Shown: piece after piece, positions 9,457 through 20,600 of the stretch
How positions within the stretch are numbered: the first letter of the stretch is position 1
Layout: each line of letters starts with the position of its first letter
Assembly (NCBI GenBank): GCA_021777835.1
Contig: JAJYDC010000003.1
Span: forward strand, 151,213 to 215,212
Origin: Bacteroidota bacterium
Lineage (GTDB): Bacteria > Bacteroidota > Ignavibacteria > Ignavibacteriales > Ignavibacteriaceae
Reading direction: 5' to 3'
Length of the DNA stretch: 64,000 nt
Made by a program: the position numbers and the translations under genes
The notes under the pieces: generated by a model
Told to the model about the DNA's origin: nothing
The model's input: only the letters and a program-made list of their open reading frames with translations
The model's database searches: none

Positions 9457-10452
9457 ATGCCTAACATTTCAGCTAAAAGATTAAGTGAGTTAAAAAGGAA
9501 GTTTAAGGGCCTTAAAATTGCAGTTGTCGGTGATATGATGCTCGACTGCTATTTCTGGGGCGATGTAAAAAGAATTTCACCCGAGGCTCCGGTGCCTGTT
9601 GTTGAGGTAGGAAACGAATTCTACCGCTTTGGCGGCGCTGCTAATGTCGCTCTGAATATCTTAAAGCTTAATGGTGTTTCAATTCCTATTGGCGTACTGG
9701 GACCCGATAATTACGGTTCTATATTTTCCTCGCTTATTGAAGAAACGGGAATCTTAAGCGAAGGTCTTATTGTTGACGAACAAAGACCTACCACAGCCAA
9801 GACTCGTGTTATAGCTGATAATCAGCACGTTGTAAGAATTGATAAGGAAAGTAAAGATTATTTATCAGCAGGTATACAATCAAAGATTTATAACTACATT
9901 GAAAAAAACATTAAACAATTTGACGGTATTATACTTCAAGACTATAATAAAGGAGTTCTTACCCCGGCACTTATAGAAAAGATAATTAAGCTGGCAAACA
10001 AACATAAAATATTAATAACAGTTGATCCGAAGTTTAATAATTTCTTTAATTATAAGAACGTATCTGTATTTAAACCCAACCGTAAAGAAGCCGAAGATGT
10101 ACTAGGAATGAAAATCAAATCTGATGATGATATCAGTAAGGCAGGGAAAAAACTATTAGAGTCTCTAAATGCTAAAAATGTATTACTTACTCTAGGCGAA
10201 GGCGGAATGGCTCTATTTGAAAAGGGGAAAAAGGAAATGCGCCTTCCGACTAAAGCCCATAACGCTGCTGATGTATCGGGCGCAGGTGATACGGTAATTT
10301 CTACCTTAACTATGGCTCTTGCTGCAGGAGCTAATATACTTGAAGCATCGTATCTTGCTAATTATGCCGGCGGGCTTGTATGTGAGGTTATAGGCATAGT
10401 TCCTATTGAGATTGATAAATTATTTAATGAGGTTGCAAAGGATAAAAGATGA
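9457..10452 (+). CDS. rfaE1: D-glycero-beta-D-manno-heptose-7-phosphate kinase
   Basis: This 331-residue PfkB/ribokinase-fold kinase phosphorylates heptose 7-phosphate at C1 in ADP-heptose synthesis for the lipopolysaccharide core. Family signatures are visible: KRISPEAPVPVVEVGNE near residue 40, the GGAANVALNI segment, and the C-terminal DVSGAGDTVIS motif with the catalytic Asp. In enterobacteria this domain is fused to the nucleotidyltransferase as HldE. Here the two are separate genes overlapping by 4 nt (ATGA), so they are translationally coupled. Confidence 0.92.
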   Translation: MPNISAKRLSELKRKFKGLKIAVVGDMMLDCYFWGDVKRISPEAPVPVVEVGNEFYRFGGAANVALNILKLNGVSIPIGVLGPDNYGSIFSSLIEETGILSEGLIVDEQRPTTAKTRVIADNQHVVRIDKESKDYLSAGIQSKIYNYIEKNIKQFDGIILQDYNKGVLTPALIEKIIKLANKHKILITVDPKFNNFFNYKNVSVFKPNRKEAEDVLGMKIKSDDDISKAGKKLLESLNAKNVLLTLGEGGMALFEKGKKEMRLPTKAHNAADVSGAGDTVISTLTMALAAGANILEASYLANYAGGLVCEVIGIVPIEIDKLFNEVAKDKR

Positions 10453-10928
10453 GTGAAGTAAAATCACTAAATGAATTAATAATTCTTCGCAAAAAGCTCA
10501 AAGAGGAAAATAAGAAAGTGGTTTTTACCAACGGTGTATTTGACCTTATCCATTCTGGGCATGTAGACTATCTTATAAAAGCAAAAGCATTGGGCGATGT
10601 ACTTATTGTCGGAATGAATAGCGATGCTTCCGTAAAAAGAATTAAAGGGAATTCCCGTCCCATTCTCTCTGAAAATGAAAGAGCATTTATAATATCAAAT
10701 CTGAAACCTGTAGATTTTGTAACTGTTTTTGAAGAAGATACTCCTGCAAATTTAATTCAAAACATTATACCTGATGTATTAGTTAAAGGAGCAGATTGGT
10801 CTCTTGATAAAATTGTCGGCCGTGATATTGTCGAAGCAAACGGCGGTGAAGTAAAGGCTATAGAGTTTGTAAATGATCAGTCTACTTCTAAAATTATAAA
10901 GTCAATTTTAGAAAAGTATAAAGCTTAG
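10449..10928 (+). CDS. rfaE2: D-glycero-beta-D-manno-heptose 1-phosphate adenylyltransferase
   Basis: This 159-residue cytidylyltransferase-like enzyme transfers AMP to heptose 1-phosphate. It has the N-terminal nucleotide-binding signature FTNGVFDLIHSGHVDYL with the HxGH motif and a C-terminal substrate segment (LVKGADWSLDKIVGRDIV). The length matches stand-alone RfaE2. Its ATG overlaps the stop codon of rfaE1, and the two encode consecutive pathway steps. Confidence 0.93.
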   Translation: MSEVKSLNELIILRKKLKEENKKVVFTNGVFDLIHSGHVDYLIKAKALGDVLIVGMNSDASVKRIKGNSRPILSENERAFIISNLKPVDFVTVFEEDTPANLIQNIIPDVLVKGADWSLDKIVGRDIVEANGGEVKAIEFVNDQSTSKIIKSILEKYKA

Positions 10929-11059
10929 TATATTTCAATTAGTTAGTTAACTTCTTATATTCCAGCAAGATTGCGTAATCCCTCTGTAATTTGCTCTTAG
11001 TAAATGCAGAGCTGACGGTAGTCCTTTAATATAATCGCAAAAAAACAACAGATCTAATT

Positions 11060-14000
11060 TTGGCAGAAGAAAAAACAAAAATAAAGATAAAACGTTCGCT
11101 GTTCCGCAAAATAGTAAACTTCTTTTTGTATACAGGAATAGTACTGCTCGTTATATTATTAATAGCTTTAGGCTTTAGCCAAACATCAACCTTTCGCGAA
11201 TACCTCCGCACTACTGTAATTAAACTTGCAGATAAAAACCTCAATGGTAATCTGAACATAGACAAAATAGACGGCACAATCTTTACTACACTTCAAATTA
11301 GGAATGTATCTGTTAATATGGGAAGTGATACTTTATTCAAAGCTGAAACAATTTCTTTAAAGGTAAGTCCACTCAGAATTCTGCTTAAAACTATATACGT
11401 AAGAAGCATTGAAGTAAAAAATGCCGACGTGAAGTTTACTAAGGATAGTGCAGGTGTTCTTAATATCGCAAAATTAATTCCACCGACCCCACCAAGTAAA
11501 ACACATTCAAAATTCCCGTTTAAAATAGAAGTTGCAGATTTATCTCTAAGCAATGTCAACTTTTCCATGCAGGATTTTAATAAAAAGGGAAGCAATGAAA
11601 TATACGGCAATCTCAATACCTCTGATCTAAGACTAAAGGGTATCTACCTTTCTTTAAGCGCAGAAGCAGACATTGCCAATAACGATTTTAATTTGGACAT
11701 AAGTCATTTATCCTTCTCTCCAAATTTGAAATATTTTTACTTGAAAGATCTAACAGGAGAGTTCTCTGTAAATGAAAAGGGTATTAACGTAAAAGGGCTT
11801 AAACTATTGACTGATAATTCAGATTTACAATTATCAGCACAAGTAACAAATTATAATTTATTCGACTCTACCGCCTTTAAGAGAATTGAACAAGCAGATA
11901 TAAAGCTAAATCTTGAAGCACCTAAATTTAATTTTGATGATCTGTCTTCATTCGTTACATCTACTAATATATTAAAAGGGACTGTTGCAGCAGAAATTAA
12001 AGCAGATGGAACACCAAAAAGTCTGGATATTGATTTATTAAAGATAGACTATTTAAAATCACATCTTGAGGCAAGAGGAAATATTAGCGAAATTACCGAG
12101 CCTGACGAGATATTCATTCGCACAAGCTTATATAACTCAAGAATCGAACCATCTGATATTCATAGTCTGCTTCCGTCATTGATGAATGGTCGTTCATTAA
12201 ATGCACCGCTGATAAATATTGATACATTAAATTATTCTGGAAGACCCAATAATTTCGAAACAACTTTATTTGCAAGAAGCGGCAATGGAAGTCTTCACCT
12301 TAAAGCAGATCTTGATTTACGAAAGAAGGATATAGGCTATAATGTTACTTTAGATTCAAGAAAAATGGACATTACTCCTTACGTAGGTTTTTCAATTGTT
12401 CTTAATTCTAATGTAACATTAAAAGGCTACGGGCTAAGCCCTGAGACATTAAATGCCTCTGCGAAAATTACAGCAGGTGGTTCAATAATAAATGGCAAGA
12501 AATTAGATACACTAGATCTTTCCGCAGATGCTAAGAACAAAAAGATAAAGTTTGGAATATATGTCGGGCATAATTATTCAATTGCTTCTTTTGCAGGCAC
12601 ATTTGATATGACCAAGAAGAATGACCCTGCTTATGAAGTATCCGGATTTGTCAAAGATCTAAACCTTGAGGACTATGTTGCCGATTCATCTTTCAAGAGC
12701 AAACTTAATTTCACAATAGATGCTTCTGGAGATAATTTTGATTTAGATAAGGCTAATCTTTTTCTTGACTTGAACGTCAATAATTCTACAATACAAGGCA
12801 ACAGGTTAGACAGCACCAGAGCGATAGTAGATATCAGAAGCAACGATAACGGCGAAAGAATTATTAACCTTGTCTCGGATTTAGCAGACGTTACGTTTCA
12901 AGGAAAGTTTTCAATTAAGCAAACCTTGAGTTTATTAAGTAGTCAGTCTGGTTTGATTGCTAAAGAAGTTAAATACAAGCTAAACGAAATTTTTCAACCA
13001 CAAAACAATTTCAGTAAACAAGTTCAAACAGGAATTTCAATTCCTATAAATAAAAATGTCAATACGCCAGTTTATTCAAACACGGATATAAAGTATCAAG
13101 TTGAATTCAAAAGCTTTGCCCTTCTTTCGCTTTTTATGAATAATAACCATTTAAGTCTTAGCGGAAGCCTAAATGGTGAAATAAAGAACAACCCTGATAG
13201 TATTTATGTATCACTCGCCGCTAACTTCGACTACATTAAATTCTGGAACGACAAGGATGTTTTCTTTACATCAGGACTGAATTTGAATGTAAATCTGACA
13301 AATAATCTTATGGCACAATCTCTTAGTAATATAAAAGCAAATGTGTCGCTTAGTGCAGGAAGAATTTTCTCCGGCTCAGATATTCGTAATCTAATATTCA
13401 AATTTAATTTACTTAATGAAGTTGCAGACTTGCGATTCGCAGCAAGTATCCAAAATCAAATTGATGTGCGCTTAGCCGGAAGAATAGACTTTCCTGGTAA
13501 TATCCTGCAAGCGGATTTTGATAGCCTGTTAGTGACTTATAATCAATTTACCCTTCAAAACAAAAAGAAAATGTCTATAGTATATTCTCAGGATAGAATT
13601 GATGTTAAGAATTTTACTCTGCAAAGAGATACTTCACTTATAGATATTGAAGGATTTCTCTCACGAACCGGTGATCAAAATTTGAGTATATCAATATCAA
13701 AACTCAGCGGTTTTGATATCGGAACTAGTCTATTCAATCTGGATCCTGCAAATGACCTTGATGCAAACTTAAACTTATTAGCGAAAATCACCGGCAATTT
13801 CTCAGCTCCGGTAATGACTATAAATTTTGTTGCTAATAATATCTCGTATAAGGATCAGGAATTTGGATTTCTGAAAAGTAAATTTAATTATGCGGATAAA
13901 AACTTAAATGTTAATCTAAAATTTCTAGACTCTACTTCGAATGAAGCGAAACCTACTCTGTTTCTGACAGGAGATGTTCCTATTGATCTTGCTTTTACAG

Positions 14001-15565
14001 GCGTTAGTGAAAGAATGGTAAAATCGAAGGAGATGGACTTAATGCTTGCAGCTAATAATTTTAACTTATCAGCTTTAGGCAACATAATTCCAAAAGTAAG
14101 TAAGTTAAGAGGAACATTTAACGCTGGACTAAAACTTACGGGAACTTTAAACGACCCTATACCGAAAGGTCAGTTAGCAATTACAAATGCAGGTTTTCTT
14201 TTAGGGGCTAATAACCTTGACTATAATGCCGGTTTGAAGATCAGCATCGACAACAAGTTCCTTTCAGTGGACAGCTTATCGATTGCAAATAGTCCTGATA
14301 CTAAAAACGGAGGTACAATACGCGGTAATGGGAAGGCCACCTTAAATAAATTTAGCATAGAATCTTCACAATTCAAGATTAATGGCAACCTAAAAGTTTT
14401 AAGCGAAGACTCTAAGTCAGTAAGTCCCGCAGTATACGGTGAACTTGTAATAGCTACAAACGGTGACATTTCATTTACTGCAGATTCTACCGGAGAGTTT
14501 TTATCCGCGCCAATCATAATACAGAATGCGCAGCTTACTTTTCCTCCAGTTCAATCAGGATACCAAAATTCTTCAAGTAATTTCATATACCGTTATATAG
14601 TAGATTCAACAAAAACAAATAAAAAAGAAATTGATTTTGAGAACTTGGTAAAACTTTCGCAAGCGCATAATGCAGGAAAGAGAATTCGATCTGCTAAAAA
14701 AAGTTATTTTAATTATAGTATAAATGTAGAAGTTCAAAAGGAAGCTACATTTAAGTTTATAATTTCTAAAGAACTTAATCAAAGCCTGACTGCATTATTA
14801 AAAGGAAATTTTCAGTATGAAAATATTAATGGAATGACAAATGCACAAGGTGAATTAAGTTTGCTAGATGGATCAAACCTTGAATTCTTAAAAACTTTCG
14901 ATGCAACCGGAACAATTAGGTTTGAAAGCGAACTAAGTAATCCTTACCTTGATGTAGTTGCAACCTATATGAATTATTATATTCCTCCTTCAGCGCCTAA
15001 TACAGAAGAAAAGGTAGCGGTGAAGGTTAAGCTGAAGGGTCCATTAAAAGACCTTTCTAAGAATTTCATTCAGGATAAAAATAACATCTCAGTCTATGTC
15101 GGCTCTGATAATATAAATAATGACGTATCTGATCCTACAAAAGATGTTTCGGATGCAGTAATGTTTATATTGCAGGGACAGTTTGTCGCAGATATGACGC
15201 CTCAGCAGCAGTCAACGGCATTAAGGCAATCGGGGGCTATAACAGGAACAGCCACTTCATTAGCCGGCTCTTTGTTAGGAGGGTTCTTAAATCATTATCT
15301 TGGAGATTATGTTAAAGGTGTTGAGCTAAGAAATGTCGGCACTACTACGAAGTTTAATTTAGTAGGCAAAATTAAAGATATAAAATATACAATTGGCGGA
15401 TCTACAGACGTATTTCAGGATTTAAGCCAAGCTAATTTCAAAATAGAATATCCGCTATATCAAAGTTTACTTTTAAAGTTAGAGAGAAAAGACGCAATAA
15501 CGCAAACTACTATTTCAAGTGAGATGGTAAACGAGATTGGATTACAATATAAATTTGAGTTTTAA
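11060..15565 (+). CDS. tamB: TamB-like translocation/assembly module protein (DUF490)
   Basis: This 1,501-residue envelope protein has one N-terminal membrane helix (about residues 17-40) and then a very long beta-rich AsmA/TamB-type body. It ends in the conserved TamB C-terminal domain (VMFILQGQFVADMT, LAGSLLGGFLNHYLGDYVKGVEL, IKYTIGGSTDVFQDLSQANFKIEYPL). TamB-type proteins form a hydrophobic groove across the periplasm and serve in outer-membrane protein assembly or phospholipid transport. The only good start is TTG at 11060, because no ATG lies upstream of the membrane segment. It overlaps rnr by one base (TAATG). Confidence 0.88.
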   Translation: MAEEKTKIKIKRSLFRKIVNFFLYTGIVLLVILLIALGFSQTSTFREYLRTTVIKLADKNLNGNLNIDKIDGTIFTTLQIRNVSVNMGSDTLFKAETISLKVSPLRILLKTIYVRSIEVKNADVKFTKDSAGVLNIAKLIPPTPPSKTHSKFPFKIEVADLSLSNVNFSMQDFNKKGSNEIYGNLNTSDLRLKGIYLSLSAEADIANNDFNLDISHLSFSPNLKYFYLKDLTGEFSVNEKGINVKGLKLLTDNSDLQLSAQVTNYNLFDSTAFKRIEQADIKLNLEAPKFNFDDLSSFVTSTNILKGTVAAEIKADGTPKSLDIDLLKIDYLKSHLEARGNISEITEPDEIFIRTSLYNSRIEPSDIHSLLPSLMNGRSLNAPLINIDTLNYSGRPNNFETTLFARSGNGSLHLKADLDLRKKDIGYNVTLDSRKMDITPYVGFSIVLNSNVTLKGYGLSPETLNASAKITAGGSIINGKKLDTLDLSADAKNKKIKFGIYVGHNYSIASFAGTFDMTKKNDPAYEVSGFVKDLNLEDYVADSSFKSKLNFTIDASGDNFDLDKANLFLDLNVNNSTIQGNRLDSTRAIVDIRSNDNGERIINLVSDLADVTFQGKFSIKQTLSLLSSQSGLIAKEVKYKLNEIFQPQNNFSKQVQTGISIPINKNVNTPVYSNTDIKYQVEFKSFALLSLFMNNNHLSLSGSLNGEIKNNPDSIYVSLAANFDYIKFWNDKDVFFTSGLNLNVNLTNNLMAQSLSNIKANVSLSAGRIFSGSDIRNLIFKFNLLNEVADLRFAASIQNQIDVRLAGRIDFPGNILQADFDSLLVTYNQFTLQNKKKMSIVYSQDRIDVKNFTLQRDTSLIDIEGFLSRTGDQNLSISISKLSGFDIGTSLFNLDPANDLDANLNLLAKITGNFSAPVMTINFVANNISYKDQEFGFLKSKFNYADKNLNVNLKFLDSTSNEAKPTLFLTGDVPIDLAFTGVSERMVKSKEMDLMLAANNFNLSALGNIIPKVSKLRGTFNAGLKLTGTLNDPIPKGQLAITNAGFLLGANNLDYNAGLKISIDNKFLSVDSLSIANSPDTKNGGTIRGNGKATLNKFSIESSQFKINGNLKVLSEDSKSVSPAVYGELVIATNGDISFTADSTGEFLSAPIIIQNAQLTFPPVQSGYQNSSSNFIYRYIVDSTKTNKKEIDFENLVKLSQAHNAGKRIRSAKKSYFNYSINVEVQKEATFKFIISKELNQSLTALLKGNFQYENINGMTNAQGELSLLDGSNLEFLKTFDATGTIRFESELSNPYLDVVATYMNYYIPPSAPNTEEKVAVKVKLKGPLKDLSKNFIQDKNNISVYVGSDNINNDVSDPTKDVSDAVMFILQGQFVADMTPQQQSTALRQSGAITGTATSLAGSLLGGFLNHYLGDYVKGVELRNVGTTTKFNLVGKIKDIKYTIGGSTDVFQDLSQANFKIEYPLYQSLLLKLERKDAITQTTISSEMVNEIGLQYKFEF

Positions 15566-17661
15566 TGAAAAAGAAAATAATATCATTCTTTAAGAAAAAT
15601 CCCGGAAGAGATTTTAAGAGCAAGGAAATAGCAAAGAAACTTGATCTTACTTCAGATCACGAATATGAGGCGCTTAAATCAACTTTGTATAGTTTATTTG
15701 AAGAAGGAGTTCTTTTAAGAACAGGAAAAAATTACAGGCTTAACCGTGTCCCTTCATCAAACATGGTTAAGGGCGAACTTCAAATAGTTAATGGAGGATT
15801 TGGATTTGTCTTGGTTAAGGACTCCAAAATGGGAGACATATTTGTATCTTCACGCAACATGGGAACTGCATTTAACGGCGATACAGTAGAGGTATCATTA
15901 TTTGCGAATCAAAAGGGTAAGAATATTGAAGGACAAATTATAAACGTAATTAAACGGAACAAAGAAGAAATTGTCGGTACACTTCATAAATCAAAATCAT
16001 TTTATTTTGTAAAACCGGATGATACTTCATTTCATAGAGACATTTATATTGATAAGGAAGAGCTAGCCGGTGCAATAGAAGGTGATAAGGTAATTGCAGG
16101 TAAGATTAATTGGGATTCTTCAATGATGAACCCGGAAGGAAGAATTATTGAAGTCCTTGGGAAGTCAGGCTCATTTGATACTGAAGTAGCTTCAATTGCA
16201 AAAGAGTTTGAGCTGCCTTATAAATTTACAAATAAAGTACTTGATGAGGCTGAAAAGATAGAAGAAAAAATATCAGAAGATGAAATTCGCAAAAGACTAG
16301 ATTATAGGGACAAGGTTGTCTTTACAATCGATCCTGAGGACGCAAAGGATTTTGATGATGCACTATCAATCGAAGAATTAGAGAATGGAAATATTTCTAT
16401 AGGAGTTCATATTGCGGATGTAAGTCATTATGTGCAGTATAATTCTGAAATTGACGGCTCGGCATTTAACAGGGGTAATAGCGTTTATCTGGTGGGTAGA
16501 GTGATTCCTATGCTTCCCGAGAAACTTTCAAACAATATATGTTCCTTAGTCCCAAATAGAGAAAGATTAACGTATTCTGTTATCGTCGAATTGACTAAAA
16601 GAGGAAAGCTAGTTAATTATGAAATTAAAAAAAGTGTTATTAATAGTAAAAGACGATTTACTTATGATGAAGTACAAGATATAATTGAATCAGGATCGGG
16701 GGATTTTTATAATGAAATTCTGAAGCTGAACAGGCTTGCGGAAATTCTAAGGAAAAAAAGACTTAAAGAGGGAAGCATAGAATTTTCGACACCTGAAGTG
16801 AAATTTGTTCTTGATGAAAACGGAAATCCCACCCGCATATATAGGAAGGAAATAAAGCAAAGCAATATGCTGGTAGAAGAATTTATGCTGCTTGCCAATC
16901 AATTAACAGCAAAACATATAGCAGCACCGGAAAAAGGCGAACCGAAGCCTTTTATATACAGGGTCCATGATTTACCTGATAATGAGAAAATAATTGAATT
17001 TGGTAAATTCGTTAAATCACTTGGATACACATTTAACCCGTCTGCTTCATCTAAATCAAATCAATTCCAGGCACTGATTGAAGAAGTTAAAGGAAGTCAA
17101 GAAGAAGTCTTAATAAATGAACTTGCTATTCGTTCAATGGCAAAAGCAATATATTCTGCAAAAAATATTGGACACTATGGTCTTGGTTTTAAATATTATA
17201 CACATTTCACCTCTCCCATTCGGAGATACTCTGATTTGATAGTGCACAGATTACTTTATAAATATATTGAATCAAAATCTGCAGTTCATTATAATCAATC
17301 TCAGCTTGAAGAAATTAGCGAGCACATTTCTGCATGTGAGCGAAATGCAGTTGATGCTGAAAGGCTATCTGTTAAAATTAAGCAAATAGAATATCTGCAA
17401 AATCATATTGGGGATGAATTTGAAGCCTTAATTTCCGGCATTACACATTTTGGAATCTTTGTAAAAATTTCAAATATTCTGGCTGAGGGATTAATTAGGC
17501 TGCGTGATTTAGAGGGGGATTTTTATGTATACGATGAAAAAAAATATGCTTTAATTGGAAAAAGAACTAAGAAACAATTTCGACTTGGTGATAAAATTAG
17601 CGTAAGGCTTATCAGAGCTGATATGGAGAAATTAGAATTGGATTTTATCATTATAGAATAA
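15565..17661 (+). CDS. rnr: Ribonuclease R (RNase II/R family 3'-5' exoribonuclease)
   Basis: This 698-residue exoribonuclease begins with a winged-helix region (about 1-65), followed by cold-shock OB domains (VKGELQIVNGGFGFVLV), the catalytic RNB domain and a C-terminal S1 domain (GDEFEALISGITHFGIFVKI). The RNB active-site signature IDPEDAKDFDDALSIE carries the metal-binding Asp residues, and HFTSPIRRYSDLIVHRLL is also present. The basic tail typical of E. coli RNase R is short. It follows tamB with a one-base overlap, and the peptidase/barrel gene follows 15 bp later, suggesting a common transcript. Confidence 0.94.
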   Translation: MKKKIISFFKKNPGRDFKSKEIAKKLDLTSDHEYEALKSTLYSLFEEGVLLRTGKNYRLNRVPSSNMVKGELQIVNGGFGFVLVKDSKMGDIFVSSRNMGTAFNGDTVEVSLFANQKGKNIEGQIINVIKRNKEEIVGTLHKSKSFYFVKPDDTSFHRDIYIDKEELAGAIEGDKVIAGKINWDSSMMNPEGRIIEVLGKSGSFDTEVASIAKEFELPYKFTNKVLDEAEKIEEKISEDEIRKRLDYRDKVVFTIDPEDAKDFDDALSIEELENGNISIGVHIADVSHYVQYNSEIDGSAFNRGNSVYLVGRVIPMLPEKLSNNICSLVPNRERLTYSVIVELTKRGKLVNYEIKKSVINSKRRFTYDEVQDIIESGSGDFYNEILKLNRLAEILRKKRLKEGSIEFSTPEVKFVLDENGNPTRIYRKEIKQSNMLVEEFMLLANQLTAKHIAAPEKGEPKPFIYRVHDLPDNEKIIEFGKFVKSLGYTFNPSASSKSNQFQALIEEVKGSQEEVLINELAIRSMAKAIYSAKNIGHYGLGFKYYTHFTSPIRRYSDLIVHRLLYKYIESKSAVHYNQSQLEEISEHISACERNAVDAERLSVKIKQIEYLQNHIGDEFEALISGITHFGIFVKISNILAEGLIRLRDLEGDFYVYDEKKYALIGKRTKKQFRLGDKISVRLIRADMEKLELDFIIIE

Positions 17662-17676
17662 AACCGTGAAAGAATT

Positions 17677-20600
17677 ATGCGTGAATTTTTAATTCGAATA
17701 GGCATACTCCTATTTTTAATTCAGATTTCAGTACTTGCTCAATTCGGGCAGAATAAAGTTCAGTATAAAGATTTCTCGTGGTACTATATTCAAACTGATA
17801 ATTTTGATATTTATTTTTCAGGAAAGGGTACAAAACTAGCAGAGTTTGCTTCCAAATCCGCCGAAGAATCACTTAAGGAAATTGAATCAAGTTTTAGATA
17901 TAAAATTAATAATCGAATCACTATTGTAATCTATAATTCAACAAATGATTTTCAAGAAACAAACATAACTGACCAATATTTAAGTGAGGGTATAGAAGGC
18001 TTCACAGAAATTTTTAAGAACCGTGTAGTTGTGCAATTTATGGGGTCATATCCTGATTTCGAACACCTAATTCATCACGAGCTAACACATGCTGTAATGA
18101 ATGACATGTTTTACGGTGGCTCATTACAAAATATAATAACAAACAATATTTCATTAAGTCTCCCGCAGTGGTTTAGCGAAGGCATGGCTGAATACCAATC
18201 TTTGTATTGGGATGTAAATACGGATATGTTTATGCGTGATGCGGTAGTAAATGAAATCCTCCCGAACATTGACCAACTTCAAGGCTATATAGCTTATCGC
18301 GGCGGCGAATCTATCTTTCATTATATTGCTGAAAAATATGGCAAAGAAAAAATTGGCGAACTTGTAAATAAAGTAAAGACGACGGGCAATCTTGAGGAGG
18401 GGTTTAAAGCTACAACCGGACTTTCCTTAAAAGACTTTAACGAAAGATGGAAGAAAAACCTAAAGAAAATTTATTGGCCGGATATTACTTTAAGAAAAGA
18501 ACCTGATGATTTTGCGAAAAGGCTAACTGATCCGGAAAAGGGAGGTGGCTTTTATAATACGAGTCCTTCTATCTCACCACAAGGAGATAAGATTGCATTT
18601 ATTTCAAACCGGAATTATTATTTCGATGTGCTGATAATGAATGCTATTGATGGGACTATTATTAAACGCCTGATTAAAGGAAACCGTTCGGCAGATTTTG
18701 AACAACTCAATGTTGTAACCCCAGGTTTAAGCTGGTCACCCGATGAAAGTAAAATAGCTCTATCAGCAAAAGCAGACGGCAATGATATTATATACATTAT
18801 AGATATAAATTCAGAAGATAAAGAGACTATTCCGGTAAAACTCGATGGAATCAAGAGCCTAAGCTGGTCGCCAAATGGGAAATATTTAGCCTTTATTGGG
18901 CACACGCCATACGAATCGGATATTTATTTATACAATTTTGAAGCTAAAAAATTTTCGAATCTAACTAAAGATACTTTTACGGATAACGACCCAGCTTGGT
19001 CGCCTGATAGCAAGAAAATATTTTTTTCTTCAGATAGAGGGAACTACTTATCTTCCGAGACAGTGCCTGATACTTTTAAGGTTTATAATTATAAAAACTC
19101 ACAATTGGATATTTACTCAGTCGATATAAATTCCGACAGGATTGAGCGAATAACAGATATGCCTTATAGTAATGAAACTTCACCGGTCGTTGATCCTACA
19201 GGTGAACAAATATTATTTATTTCCGACGTAAATGGGATTAACAATATTTACAAGCAAAGAATTGAATTAGCAAAATCTGATTCGGTAAAAAATATATATC
19301 AGTTATTGGCACGTCCAGTTACTAATTCTTTAAATGGGCTTTTCCAGCTTTCTTTGTCTAAAGATGGAAAGAAGCTTGTTTTTTCATCACTGTTTAAGTC
19401 ATCATATAACCTTTTTTTGATGAATAATCCATTTGAAATTACTCTTGACACTAACAAATTAGCTCCAACAGTTTATGAATCTGAGCTAATTAAAGATAGA
19501 TCAAATGAAAGATTTGTTAATAAGAATATTAAAGAAGTTGAGTTAAAAAAAGAAACGTCAGATGTTAATGTGAAAAGTGTTGCAGATACAACCAATGTTT
19601 ATGGAGACTCGGTTCAAATTGATTTTAATAATTACATCTTTGGCAATAAGAATGATATTAAATCAGATACATTATTATCACAAAGTGATAACTTAAAGCT
19701 TACAGATAACCTTGATAAAAATGGGAACTACAAAGTTAATCGTTACAAAATAACTTTTTCTCCTGATATAGTTTATGCTAATGCAGGGTACAGTTCGCTT
19801 TTTGGTTTGTTAGGAACAACGGTTCTATCATTTAGCGATGTTTTAGGAAACTATAGACTTATTGCACAAACTAGCCTTCAAATTGATTTAAAGAATAGTG
19901 ACTACGGTTTAGCTTATTACCACTTATCGTCGAGATTGAATTATGGAGTTGAGGGATTCCATATGGCAAGATTTGCATACCTGTCGGGACTTTATGGATC
20001 AAATTTATTTCGGTTCAGAAATTATGGAGGAACAATTTCATTAAGCTATCCATTGAATAAATTTTACCGCCTACAGGGAGGGTTAAGTTTACTTAATGTA
20101 TCAATGGAAAATCTTGATAATCCAATTGATCCAATACAAAAGGCAACTTTCATTATTCCTGCGTTAAGTTTTATCCATGATAATTCCTTGTGGGGATATA
20201 CTTCACCAATAGATGGAACAAGGTACAGATTTGATATTATGGGTAATCCAGGCTTAACTGGAAGCTCGTTAAATTTTTATTCCTTTCTTGGAGATTACAG
20301 AACATATTTTAGATTTTTCACAGATTATTCATTTGCATTTAGATTCTCCGGAGGATATTCCGGCGGTAACAATCCTCAAAGATTTTTCATAGGCGGAATT
20401 GATAATTGGATTAATCGAAGTTTTGCGACTGTGGATATTCCTCTAAATTCACCGTCGGATTTTGCTTTTTTAACAGCGGCGCTTCCATTAAGAGGCTATG
20501 ATTATGCTCAAGAGATTGGATCGAAGTATGGGCTTATGAACTTGGAATTGAGATTTCCACTAATAAGATATTTGGTCACTGGTCCGCTTCCAATATTGTT